Source: JBOIBN01 sp050739575
GTDB lineage: Bacteria; Pseudomonadota; Gammaproteobacteria; JAKDMP01
DNA: 39,635 nucleotides
Direction of reading: 5' to 3'
Assembly: GCA_050739575.1 (NCBI GenBank)
Contig: JBOIBN010000016.1
Coordinates: 1-39,635 of the forward strand
Shown here: piece after piece, positions 15,412 through 23,340 of the stretch
How positions within the stretch are numbered: position 1 is the stretch's first letter
Layout of the letters: the number at the start of each line of letters is the position of its first letter
Notes under the pieces: generated by a model
Told to the model about the DNA's origin: nothing
The model's database searches: none
Seen by the model: the letters and a program-made list of their open reading frames with translations, nothing else
Translations under genes and position numbers: made by a program

Positions 15412-17592
15412 TTAATCACCGCCGATCCCCTTACCCGTGAGCTGTCCCATCAGTTGCTGGTTTCGATCGGTACTAAAGCTGAGATCGTCGGCAGTAGCCG
15501 CGGCCTCGACTTCCATATCGAGGAAGAAAGATTTCGACTGCACAGCGTCGGAACAGGTGAACGTGACGGTATAGAAACCGCCGTTATCGTACTGGACGGG
15601 ATCGGGGTTCAGTTTGCTTGAGCTGGGAATTCCAGAATTGCGGCCGAAGCTCCAATGATAACCAAGCGCGAGAGGGCCACCGTACTCGCAAACCGCCGTA
15701 AAGGTCACGTCGGTATCTGGATTGACCGGAGAACCATCAGGCGCTGTAATCCTCGCCGTGATCGGGCCGCCATCGAGCGAGACCGCAGCCGCAGCCGCAT
15801 CAACAAGCCCGGCCCCGATGATATTGGGATCATAAGTATTAATGATCGCGCCCAAATCTGTGTTCGATTTCAGTACCTGTACCCAGCCGGCGGCATTGCT
15901 TGCACCATCAGGAAAGGCGCTGCGGAGCAGCGCGATGACGCTCGCCACGTTCGGGGCGGCAGCGGAAGTGCCGAAAAACGGCGAGGAAAATCCGCCGGCT
16001 CCGCTGACCGTGACTCCGTCAATGCCGACGAGATCCGGCTTGGGCGTTTCCAGTGTTCCGGACTGCCAGTCCCCATACGTATAGGGGCCGGAATCGCTGA
16101 AAGGCTCCATGTTCGCTTGTATGCCTGAGGTGTCACCCAGGAATTGGGCAGCACCGACGGTGAGTTCGCCGGCCAGACCTGCCTGCCCGAAAACACCACG
16201 GTGGGTGACATACCGAAAGCTGCCGGCTCCGTCAAGCAATCCTGTGAGTTTGATGAGAATGGGATGCGCGCATTGGAAGCAGAGCGCTGCGAGGTAAAGC
16301 GTCTGGTTCGCGCCGGTCTTGTTTTGATAGTAAATATATTCGCCGTCGCCGAGATCCGGATTCGGTCCCTGCGTCTGATCGTATGTGCTTGAAGCGACGA
16401 CCGTACCGTTGACCTTGACGAGAAAGAGATCCACGTCGTCGTAGGGACCGTTCGCGGGATCATCCCAGGTGAGAATCGCATTGAGGGCGATGCCGGGGGC
16501 GAGCGAGGCCGGCGCGATAAGGATGGTCTCAGTGGCATCGTGAGCGTCATGCGAAGCGAATCCGAAATCCATAGCGGATTGATAGTGACGTCCCCCGGCC
16601 TGACCTGGGCCAGGCGTATAGTTCGGCGTCAGACTGATCCGGTTGGGATTCGTGTCGGCGATGTAGACATCTTCGAAATAGTCCTGTGCCTCGTTGCCCG
16701 CCGCCGTCACCAGATTGATCTGCTGGTGGGCCGCAATGAAATCGCCGACCGCACTCATGAAGGCATCGCCATCAGGCTGATTGAAGATGAAGGAGTCAGG
16801 AAATCCCAAATCATCCACGATCACGTCAGCGTTAAACTCGCTGTCGAGATCGTCGAGGCAGGTGACGAAATCCACCGTGGTTCCAGGTCCGCAGAAACCA
16901 AGCGTAGCCCCGGGCGCCATGGCATGGACCTCTTCCAGCATAGCCGTGCCCTCTGCGCCCGAGCCCGAAAGGCCGGGCGCCACCCAGACGTTGTTCGGCA
17001 GGTAGCCCGCGTTCTGCGAATCGGAAAGCCCACCGTCGCCGATGGAAATGACGCCCACCCGCAGACCCGAACCGTCCGTACCGCCGTCGAGCAACGGCTG
17101 TACATTCAGCCCCGCTATGCCTTCGTTGTCGATGTGCAGACCCGGAGGAATGGCGGCAGACTTGCCGGGTTTCGCTACAAGCGATCTTGCCTCCTTCAGG
17201 TACGCATAGGCGGGCAATCCCACCCGCACGACACCATCGAGATCGGCTGCATCCTGCAGCCGGGCGATCGGCACCCAAGCCTGCACGACGCCTAGCGCCG
17301 GGCTGACCTCAACGTCTTTGACCTCCAGATCGGCAAGCGCCGCGAGCGAGGGCGCTTCGCTGGGCCGGTAATGGATATACACCTCTACCTGTCCAGCTGC
17401 GGTTACGCGGGGAGCGAGCGTCGGCACGCCCGGTATGGCGACTGATCGTGCGAGCACTGCCTGCGGAGCCTTGGCATAGGCATCGACAAGCGCCTGCAAC
17501 CGTGGTGAAAGCGTACCGGCCGCGGCGAGCGGCGCGGAAATCATGGCCACAGTAAGAAGGCTGATGCCTGCGATAGAACAAATCGGTTTCAT
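15412..17592 (-). CDS. Secreted subtilisin-like (S8-type) peptidase, prematurely stopped
   Basis: 726 residues: signal peptide (1-25), propeptide-like domain (about 67-138), peptidase domain (about 165-605), PKD-like domain (about 612-697) and the first strands of a cadherin-like domain. The nucleophile is Ser543 in FFGTSAAAPNVAS, with oxyanion Asn300 in VTAAGNEA. The histidine motif HGTH is replaced by EGTA (214-217), a variant I recall in this subgroup. The Asp motif reads VGVISIGDGG, with Ile184 where VGVISD is usual and an Asp two residues later. A TAA at 15412-15414 ends the frame inside the last domain, and the remaining 89 codons with the membrane-sorting tail follow in frame. ATG 17592 has AGGAGG 7 nt upstream. 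Confidence 0.85.
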   Translation of the reverse strand: MKPICSIAGISLLTVAMISAPLAAAGTLSPRLQALVDAYAKAPQAVLARSVAIPGVPTLAPRVTAAGQVEVYIHYRPSEAPSLAALADLEVKDVEVSPALGVVQAWVPIARLQDAADLDGVVRVGLPAYAYLKEARSLVAKPGKSAAIPPGLHIDNEGIAGLNVQPLLDGGTDGSGLRVGVISIGDGGLSDSQNAGYLPNNVWVAPGLSGSGAEGTAMLEEVHAMAPGATLGFCGPGTTVDFVTCLDDLDSEFNADVIVDDLGFPDSFIFNQPDGDAFMSAVGDFIAAHQQINLVTAAGNEAQDYFEDVYIADTNPNRISLTPNYTPGPGQAGGRHYQSAMDFGFASHDAHDATETILIAPASLAPGIALNAILTWDDPANGPYDDVDLFLVKVNGTVVASSTYDQTQGPNPDLGDGEYIYYQNKTGANQTLYLAALCFQCAHPILIKLTGLLDGAGSFRYVTHRGVFGQAGLAGELTVGAAQFLGDTSGIQANMEPFSDSGPYTYGDWQSGTLETPKPDLVGIDGVTVSGAGGFSSPFFGTSAAAPNVASVIALLRSAFPDGASNAAGWVQVLKSNTDLGAIINTYDPNIIGAGLVDAAAAAVSLDGGPITARITAPDGSPVNPDTDVTFTAVCEYGGPLALGYHWSFGRNSGIPSSSKLNPDPVQYDNGGFYTVTFTCSDAVQSKSFFLDMEVEAAATADDLSFSTDRNQQLMGQLTGKGIGGD

Positions 17593-17618
17593 GGCACACC
17601 TCCTGAAAATTACTGGAA

Positions 17619-18086
17619 TCAACTCCCGCCCGACTTCGGCAAGCGGTAGGCTGGCGGCGTAATGCGGACTACCTGCGGTAACGCCGCAATCCGTCCGAGC
17701 GCCCTGGGCGATGCCCAGCCCTGATACACCTGCAACGGCCTCGAAACGCGTATGTTCGTGATGCCAGCCTCGCTCAGTGCTTGCGCCACCGCGGGCGCAA
17801 CTTGCGTCACGTGGATATACACCTCAATCTCGCCCTCGTGATTGACATGGATCAGCGCATTGAAAAAAGTTGCGGCACGCGTGCCATTTGCCGCCGCGTT
17901 CACTCTGCGCGCCATGGCCGTCAGCGCGGGCGCGATCTTGGGATTGCTGAGCGTGGCGGGAGTAGGCGCGGATGCCGCGACGGCCACGCTTTGCGGGGCG
18001 ACTCCGGCACCGGGTCGCGGCCGAACGCCGCAACCCGTGAGAGCGGTACAAACGAAAACGACGAGAATCGGGGCGGCGCGACGCAC
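17619..18086 (-). CDS. Lipoprotein homologous to the propeptide of the adjacent peptidase
   Basis: 155 residues with a lipobox LTGC (Cys19), so predicted to be lipid-anchored at the cell envelope. Residues about 85-151 align without large gaps to residues 67-134 of the neighbouring peptidase. Both have G-x-(I/V)-E-V-Y-I-H, then a (V/Y)Q-x-W segment with a helix, and end VVR-(I/V)-x-x-P-A-Y. In the peptidase this region is the propeptide. A separate copy suggests a trans-acting inhibitor or folding chaperone for the peptidase. This is an inference from a hand alignment. The GTG start at 18086 has no strong ribosome binding site. The stop is 26 nt before the peptidase start, so they form one operon. 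Confidence 0.72.
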   Translation of the reverse strand: MRRAAPILVVFVCTALTGCGVRPRPGAGVAPQSVAVAASAPTPATLSNPKIAPALTAMARRVNAAANGTRAATFFNALIHVNHEGEIEVYIHVTQVAPAVAQALSEAGITNIRVSRPLQVYQGWASPRALGRIAALPQVVRITPPAYRLPKSGGS

Positions 18087-18186
18087 GGGTATTCGTTCAC
18101 GGCGGCATGAGAATCGAAGAGTAGAACAAATCGCTTCCCCGGACCAACACTGTTAGAATGCGCGGCGAGCAAAACGGAACAATAAC

Positions 18187-18723
18187 GTGGATCTTGGCAA
18201 GATTGGACCCGGTAAAAACCCGCCCGACGACCTCAACGCCATCATCGAAATTCCGGCGCATGCGGCTCCGGTCAAGTACGAACTCGACAAGTCCGCGGGC
18301 CTGCTCTCCGTCGATCGCTTCCTGAGTACCTCCATGGTTTACCCGGCCAACTATGGACTGATCCCGGGTACGCTCTGCGACGACGGCGATCCGCTGGACG
18401 TGCTGGTGGTCACGCCGCTGCCGCTCGTGTACGGCTGCCTGATCCGGATCCGTCCGGTGGACCTGCTGGAGATGACCGACGAGAAGGGCGACGACGCCAA
18501 AATCCTCGCGGTGCCGGTCGACGCGATCTACGGTGGTTATGGCGAAGCGGATTCGGTGGACGCACTGCCGGGCAGCCTCAAGCATCAGATCACGCACTTC
18601 TTCGAGCAGTACAAGGCCTTCGAACCCGGCAAGTGGGTGGAGCTGCGCGGCTGGGGCGGCCGCGAACGGGCACGCGCCGAGATCCTTGCCGGCATCGAGT
18701 TTTACCGCAAACGACAGGCTTGA
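18187..18723 (+). CDS. ppa: Inorganic pyrophosphatase
   Basis: Family I soluble pyrophosphatase, 178 residues, hydrolysing PPi in the cytoplasm and pulling biosynthetic reactions forward. The metal-binding signature DDGDPLDVLV is intact. Other family segments are IIEIPAHAAPVKYELDK, MVYPANYGLIPGT and KHQITHFFEQYKAFEPGKWV. It starts with GTG at 18187, and no ATG gives the conserved N-terminus MDLGKIGPGKN. A TAGAAT at 18154-18159 could be its -10 element; the -35 region is weak. It is divergent from the lipoprotein/peptidase operon and convergent with the ABC importer genes. Confidence 0.96.
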   Translation: MDLGKIGPGKNPPDDLNAIIEIPAHAAPVKYELDKSAGLLSVDRFLSTSMVYPANYGLIPGTLCDDGDPLDVLVVTPLPLVYGCLIRIRPVDLLEMTDEKGDDAKILAVPVDAIYGGYGEADSVDALPGSLKHQITHFFEQYKAFEPGKWVELRGWGGRERARAEILAGIEFYRKRQA

Positions 18724-18753
18724 TTCGGCGGCGCCGGTAAAGCGAACGCCCGG

Positions 18754-19524
18754 CTAGCCCACGAGATAAAACGGCCATCCCTCCACGCGCAATACGCGCA
18801 CGGGGCATCCGTACACCGCGGCGATCCGCTCGGCGCCGAGCACCACATCGGGCGGCCCCGCCGTGGCCGTGCCGCGTCCATCGAGCAGGATGACCCTGTG
18901 CGCGTGGCGGGCGGCCAGCGAAAGATCGTGCAGACTCATCATCACGGCGATGCCGGTGAATCGCGCGAGACGCCGCAGCAACTTGAGCAGCCGCGCCTGG
19001 TACGCGAAATCTAGCGTTTCGAGCGGTTCGTCAAGCAGATAGACCTGGGGTGCCTGAGCCAGCAATGTCGCGATCGCGAGCCGTCGGCGCTCGCCGCCCG
19101 AAAGTGTCGCAACCGACCTTGCTGCCGCCGCGGCCAGACCCACGCGGCGCAACGCCGCGCGCGCCTTGGCGACATCGGCGGCCGATTCCCAACGCCAGAA
19201 TCCGATATGCGGGTGGCGGCCGATGAGCGCGGTTTCGAGCACTGTCGCCGGATAAGGATCGTCGGTTTCCTGTGGCAGAAACCCGAGCCGGCACGCGATC
19301 CGGCGGCGCGGCATCCGCTCGAGACTGCATCCGTCGAGCAGGACTTCGCCCGCGCCGCGGGGAAGAAGGCCCGCGAGCGTGGCCAGGAGACTGGATTTTC
19401 CGGCCCCGTTCGGCCCGACGACCCCCACCACTTCGCCCGGCGCGAGCGCGAAATCGAAACCCTCCACCAATTGCCGGCGACCGCGCACGACACCCAGCCC
19501 TCGGCATTCGATAAGCACGTTCAC
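18754..19524 (-). CDS. Iron-siderophore/cobalamin-type ABC importer, ATPase subunit (BtuD/FecE-like)
   Basis: A 256-residue ATPase of a type II importer. Walker A is GPNGAGKSS, the Q-loop region is GFLPQETDD, the signature is LSGGERRRLAIA, Walker B is VYLLDEPLETLD and the switch region is SLHDLSLAARHA. The LSGGERRR and LDEPLETLD versions are typical of BtuD/FecE-like proteins with slight deviation. GTG 19524 overlaps the permease stop by 4 nt (GTGA); a second GTG at 19518 is possible. No substrate-binding protein gene is nearby, so B12, heme or a siderophore cannot be distinguished. Confidence 0.9.
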   Translation of the reverse strand: MNVLIECRGLGVVRGRRQLVEGFDFALAPGEVVGVVGPNGAGKSSLLATLAGLLPRGAGEVLLDGCSLERMPRRRIACRLGFLPQETDDPYPATVLETALIGRHPHIGFWRWESAADVAKARAALRRVGLAAAAARSVATLSGGERRRLAIATLLAQAPQVYLLDEPLETLDFAYQARLLKLLRRLARFTGIAVMMSLHDLSLAARHAHRVILLDGRGTATAGPPDVVLGAERIAAVYGCPVRVLRVEGWPFYLVG

Positions 19525-20522
19525 AACGATCGTCTCGAACGCAGGAGGAGATAAAGAAAGAGCGGGACGCCGAGTGCGGCCGTGATCACCCCGACCGGAA
19601 GCGAACGCGGTGCGGCGACCGTGCGGGCGATGAGATCCGCCACGGTGAGCAATGCACCGCCGCCGAGTGCCGCACCCGGCAACACCAGGCGATGATCGGA
19701 ACCGCCGGCGAGACGCACCATGTGGGGCACGATCAAGCCCACGAAGCCGATCGTGCCCGCCTCCACCACGGCCACTGCGGTCAGAAGCGAAGCGGCGACG
19801 TAAAGCCCGATGGTGAGCGGGCGCACGGAAACTCCGAGCGCGCGTGCCCTGAGTTCGCCGCGAGCGAGAACGTTGAGCGCACGCGCGAAGGGCAGGCTCA
19901 GGACGAGCGCAGCCGCCAGCACGGCGAGCGGCAGCTGCCAGGCGCTGCGATAAGCGAGATCGCCCATCAGCCAGAAAATCATGCTGCGCAGCGTCGCGTT
20001 GGGGCTCAGGGTGAGCAAGAGACCGATGACCGCACCCCAGCCCGCGGCAATGACTACGCCCGTGAGCAGGAGGCGCGTCGGCGCCCAACTGCCGCGCCCG
20101 TGGGCAAGGGCAAACACCACGAGCGTGCTTGCGAGTGCGCCTGCAAACGCAATGCCGGTCAGCGCCGCGGTCCCGAGTCCAACCAGCAGCGCGATGAGCG
20201 CCCCCGCAGCCGCGCCGCCGGAGACCCCGAGGATATAGGGATCGGCGAGTGGGTTGCGCAACAGTACCTGCATCAGGGCGCCGGCGAGGCCGAGCAATCC
20301 CCCGGTGGCAAAGGCGGCGAGACTGCGCGGCAGGCGCAACGACAGCACCAGTGCGTTGGCAAGCGGCGAACCATGGCCGGCGAGCGCCGCGAACACTTCG
20401 CCCGGTGCGAGTGCGACGCTGCCGACAAACAGCGATCCGGCGAGCGCCGCCGCCGCGAGCACGGCGAGCGCCGTGATTATTACGCCCGCTCGACTCAGCA
20501 CGGGCAAACGAACCCGGTACAT
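19521..20522 (-). CDS. FecCD/BtuC-family ABC importer permease
   Basis: A 333-residue inner-membrane permease predicted to have about ten transmembrane helices. Family features include LRLPRSLAAFATGGLLGLAG, LLRNPLADPYILGVSGGA, the ATPase-coupling segment RARALGVSVRP, and VGLIVPHMVRLAGGSDHR near the end. The order permease then ATPase with a 4-nt overlap makes a functional pair, lacking the periplasmic binding protein in this window. It is divergent from rppH with only 62 nt between start codons. No cobalamin riboswitch or clear Fur box is visible there. Confidence 0.92.
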   Translation of the reverse strand: MYRVRLPVLSRAGVIITALAVLAAAALAGSLFVGSVALAPGEVFAALAGHGSPLANALVLSLRLPRSLAAFATGGLLGLAGALMQVLLRNPLADPYILGVSGGAAAGALIALLVGLGTAALTGIAFAGALASTLVVFALAHGRGSWAPTRLLLTGVVIAAGWGAVIGLLLTLSPNATLRSMIFWLMGDLAYRSAWQLPLAVLAAALVLSLPFARALNVLARGELRARALGVSVRPLTIGLYVAASLLTAVAVVEAGTIGFVGLIVPHMVRLAGGSDHRLVLPGAALGGGALLTVADLIARTVAAPRSLPVGVITAALGVPLFLYLLLRSRRSL

Positions 20523-20584
20523 GCTCGTTGCCGTCCGTTGCGCGGGTTATACTGCTCAGGAATTTTGCGAGGGCCCAGTACGCG

Positions 20585-21208
20585 ATGGAACGCGTCACCG
20601 AAGCGATTGATCAGGAAGGCTTTCGCGCAAACGTCGGCATCATTCTCACCCAGGACGGAGGTGAGGTTCTGTGGGCACGCTGCGTGAAGAATCGCGGCTG
20701 GCAATTTCCCCAGGGCGGCATTGATGTCGGCGAAACGGCCGAAGAGGCGCTTTACCGCGAACTTTACGAGGAACTCGGGCTCGCCGCGAGCGACGTCGGA
20801 ATCATCGGCTATACCGAAGGCTGGCTGCGCTATCGCCTGCCGGAGAATTATCAGCGCAAGCACGCGACGCCGCGCTGCGTCGGGCAAAAGCAGGTCTGGT
20901 ACGTGCTGCGCCTGCTGTCGCCGGAAACGGCGATCCGGCTGGCCGCCGTGAATCATCCGGAGTTCGACCGCTGGCGCTGGGTGGATTGGTGGCATCCGCT
21001 GACCGACGTGATCTTTTTCAAACGCCGGGTCTATGACCGTGCGCTCACGCAACTGGCGCCGTTCGTTTTCCCCGGCGGCGCGCCGCCACGCCCACCCCGT
21101 GAATTTTCCCATCGCTGGCGCGCCCCCCGCAGCCCGTACCGCATCATCCGGGACGCACCACGGCAAGAATCACGATTGCGATCAGGAACAGCGCCGGAAT
21201 CTCGTTGA
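20585..21208 (+). CDS. rppH: RNA 5'-pyrophosphohydrolase
   Basis: Nudix hydrolase that removes pyrophosphate from 5'-triphosphorylated mRNA, starting RNase E-dependent decay in the cytoplasm. The Nudix box GIDVGETAEEALYRELYEELGL is complete. EGFRANVGIILT and NRGWQFPQGG upstream are RppH-specific, as are YRLPENYQRKH and QVWYVLRL. 207 residues; the tail after about residue 160 (PRPPREFSHRWR onward) is longer than in E. coli (176) and proline/arginine rich. The last 65 nt overlap the 3' end of hemJ on the opposite strand. ATG 20585 is selected as the first start close to the conserved domain. Confidence 0.94.
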   Translation: MERVTEAIDQEGFRANVGIILTQDGGEVLWARCVKNRGWQFPQGGIDVGETAEEALYRELYEELGLAASDVGIIGYTEGWLRYRLPENYQRKHATPRCVGQKQVWYVLRLLSPETAIRLAAVNHPEFDRWRWVDWWHPLTDVIFFKRRVYDRALTQLAPFVFPGGAPPRPPREFSHRWRAPRSPYRIIRDAPRQESRLRSGTAPESR

Positions 21209-21557
21209 AGTAGCGCAGGAAGCGCCGGGAGTGAGTCCGCTCGCCCCGCGCCAGCCGACGCATCAGATGCAGGCAGTACACGTGGTAAACGAGAAGCCCG
21301 GCGACTAGCACGAGCTTGATCTCCAGCCACCGCGGCAGCGGCCAGAACCAGCCGGCAACGAGCCACGCGCCGAAACCGATCGTGGCCGCCATGCCGATCG
21401 TCATGATGACAAAGAGACGCCGCTCCATCACCGCGAAGCGTTCGCGCAGCAGCGCTTCACCCGCCGCGGCGTGATAGATGAAAAGTCGCGGCAGATAAAA
21501 AAGCCCAGCGAACCAGGTCACCATGAATATGATGTGAAAGGCCAGAACCCAGCGCAT
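21144..21557 (-). CDS. hemJ: Protoporphyrinogen oxidase HemJ
   Basis: Integral membrane enzyme of heme biosynthesis converting protoporphyrinogen IX to protoporphyrin IX. The 137-residue length is typical. The start WVLAFHIIFMVTWFAGLFYLPRLF carries the conserved His of the family. RWLEIKLVLVAGLLVYHVYC carries the conserved Lys, and RFLRYFNEIPALFLIAIVILAVV is the classic C-terminus. Four transmembrane helices are predicted. Its 3' end overlaps rppH tail-to-tail. The start lies about 20 nt after a probable transcription start. Confidence 0.93.
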   Translation of the reverse strand: MRWVLAFHIIFMVTWFAGLFYLPRLFIYHAAAGEALLRERFAVMERRLFVIMTIGMAATIGFGAWLVAGWFWPLPRWLEIKLVLVAGLLVYHVYCLHLMRRLARGERTHSRRFLRYFNEIPALFLIAIVILAVVRPG

Positions 21558-21583
21558 TTTTTCCCTGCCGTCTCGAGGCCGCG

Positions 21584-21589
21584 ATTATA
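21584..21589 (-). promoter_or_regulatory. -10 element of hemJ
   Basis: The minus strand reads TATAAT exactly, placing a start near 21577, 20 nt upstream of the hemJ ATG. The -35 region at 17-18 bp is poor, so strength is uncertain. Confidence 0.5.
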
Positions 21590-21708
21590 GGCGCCGGCTC
21601 GCTAAGCAGGCCAGTCGGACCGATGGAACCTCGGAAACGATGCGGGGTCACTTGATCAAACGTGGCTTATCATGCCGCACTGCCCGGAGGGGCTTGCCCG
21701 AAACTCTC

Positions 21709-22440
21709 ATGCGCCCGAAACACAAACTGGTCGTTAAACGCGAACGTCACGGCCGTCGTCGGCTGGTCACGACACTTGTCGCCGTGCTGGTGGTGGGGGT
21801 AATCCTGGCACTTGCCGCCGCGTTTCTCGGCGGTGAAAGATGGGGCGGGTACCGGCAGCTCGCAAATCGGACCGAGACGGCAAAAGTCACCCACGCACTC
21901 GCGGCGCAGTCCGCGCAGAATGCCGCACTCAAGGTCCGCGTCGCCTTCCTTCAGCATTCGCTTTCGCTTGCAAACGCGAGCGCCTCGGCGCTCAAGGCTA
22001 ATATGGCCACACAGCAGGACGAATTCGTCAAGCTCAAGCAGGAGCTCGATTTTTATCAGGGCCTCGTGAACCCGTCCGGCGCGGGCGGCGCCAAGGTGCG
22101 CATCGGGGGATTACAGCTTCTCGCGACCACCAGTGCGCGCGAATACCACTTTCAGATCGTGCTCGTGCGCGCCGATGGAAAGACCGGGCCAGCCCTTGCA
22201 GGCACCTGCGAAGTGGCCGTGAGTGGAACGCGGAACGGCAAGGAGGTGCACCTGCCGCTCAAGACCGTTGCGCCGGGAAGCGCCGACCCCCTGCATTTTA
22301 CGTTACGCTATTTCACCAATCTTTCCGGCACACTCACACTCCCCGCCGGCTTCACGCCCGAGGAGGTCGAGGTCAGGGTGCAGATGCATGGCGACCCCAC
22401 GGTGACCGGCACTTACAGTTGGCCCGTCTTCCGCGGCTGA
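21709..22440 (+). CDS. DUF6776-like membrane-anchored coiled-coil protein
   Basis: 243 residues. A basic N-terminus is followed by one transmembrane segment (about 21-44, TTLVAVLVVGVILALAAAFL). A helical, probably coiled-coil region follows (about 55-120, ending ELDFYQGLVNPSGA). A beta-rich C-terminal domain then includes REYHFQIVLVRADGK, LRYFTNLSGTLTLP and GTYSWPVF. This layout, and its place just before a bactofilin gene, match the uncharacterised DUF6776 family. A periplasmic, envelope-related function is inferred. ATG 21709 is chosen because an upstream ATG at 21640 would add 23 residues of unlikely sequence. Confidence 0.8.
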   Translation: MRPKHKLVVKRERHGRRRLVTTLVAVLVVGVILALAAAFLGGERWGGYRQLANRTETAKVTHALAAQSAQNAALKVRVAFLQHSLSLANASASALKANMATQQDEFVKLKQELDFYQGLVNPSGAGGAKVRIGGLQLLATTSAREYHFQIVLVRADGKTGPALAGTCEVAVSGTRNGKEVHLPLKTVAPGSADPLHFTLRYFTNLSGTLTLPAGFTPEEVEVRVQMHGDPTVTGTYSWPVFRG

Positions 22441-22467
22441 AGACGAACGAACGGAGGACTATCGGCA

Positions 22468-22881
22468 ATGCGCAGGGAGAAAGGTCATTCGAGCACGGCC
22501 ATTGACACGCTCATTGGGTCCGGAACCACGATCACCGGCGACGTCAATTTTGCAGGCGGACTGCACTTGGAGGGGCGTATCGTCGGCAACGTCAACGGGG
22601 CCGATGCGCAGGCCCGGCTCGACATCAGCGAGCAGGGCCACGTCGCCGGGGAGATCCGGGTTGCGATGGCGACCGTCAGCGGCTCGGTCGAGGGCGATCT
22701 GCATGCGAACGAGCGGCTGATTCTGGGGCAACAGGCTCACATAGATGGGAACGTCTTTTATCACCTGCTCGAGATGGCCGCGGGGGCGCAGGTCAACGGT
22801 AAACTCGTTTACCGGCCGAGCGATGCCGCGCCGCTCGCCCTCGAGCACCGCGCGACAGCGTCCGCGCCCGGCGGGGATTGA
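22468..22881 (+). CDS. Bactofilin (polymer-forming cytoskeletal protein)
   Basis: A 137-residue DUF583 protein with a central right-handed beta-helix. Short hydrophobic/glycine repeats span residues about 12-115: IGSGTTITGDVNFAGGLHLEG, then RIVGNVNG, GEIRVAMATVSGSVEGD and LLEMAAGAQVNGKLVY. Flexible tails flank it. Bactofilins polymerise without nucleotide on the inner face of the membrane and scaffold cell-wall enzymes. It starts at ATG 22468 with GGAGGA about 10 nt upstream. It is 27 nt after the DUF6776-like gene, so they are probably co-transcribed and may act together. That link is inference. Confidence 0.93.
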   Translation: MRREKGHSSTAIDTLIGSGTTITGDVNFAGGLHLEGRIVGNVNGADAQARLDISEQGHVAGEIRVAMATVSGSVEGDLHANERLILGQQAHIDGNVFYHLLEMAAGAQVNGKLVYRPSDAAPLALEHRATASAPGGD

Positions 22882-22912
22882 ATCGAAAGCGGCATGGTGT
22901 TAGGGTCAATCC

Positions 22913-23272
22913 ATGAATACGAATGAAGCACTGGCGGACGAAACGGCGGAATTAACGCTCACTCCGGCGGCCGCGGGACGCATCCGGCGGCTGATCGAAG
23001 AGGAAGCAAATCCGGCACTCAAGCTGCGCGTCTATGTGTCGGGCGGCGGCTGCTCGGGATTCCAGTACGGCTTCGGCTTCGAGGAGAAAGCCGGCGCCGA
23101 CGACCAGGCGCTTGAACGGCACGGCGTCACCCTGCTGGTGGATCCGCTCAGCCTGCCCTATCTCGAAGGCGCCGAAATCGACTATGCCGAGGATCTGCAG
23201 GGCGAGCGCTTCATCATCCGCAATCCGAACGCCGCGAGCACCTGCGGCTGCGGTTCGTCCTTTTCGGCCTGA
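22913..23272 (+). CDS. erpA: Iron-sulfur cluster insertion protein ErpA
   Basis: A-type Fe-S carrier that delivers clusters to apoproteins such as those of isoprenoid synthesis. 119 residues with the three ligand cysteines: Cys47 in SGGGCSGFQYGF and Cys111/Cys113 in STCGCGSSFS. The spacing is that of ErpA, with the typical GVTLLVDPLSLPYLEGAEIDY in between. It starts at ATG 22913, 31 nt after the bactofilin stop. Confidence 0.95.
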   Translation: MNTNEALADETAELTLTPAAAGRIRRLIEEEANPALKLRVYVSGGGCSGFQYGFGFEEKAGADDQALERHGVTLLVDPLSLPYLEGAEIDYAEDLQGERFIIRNPNAASTCGCGSSFSA

Positions 23273-23340
23273 AGGCCGCATCGCGGCGAGTATCCGCTTC
23301 GCAAACGCTATACCGGCCCAAGATCCTTGCGACCAACGCC

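Noticed and set aside
20523..20584. Cobalamin riboswitch upstream of the FecCD/BtuC-type permease
   Set aside because: Only 62 nt separate the permease and rppH starts, too short for a B12 riboswitch, and no conserved B12-box was seen.
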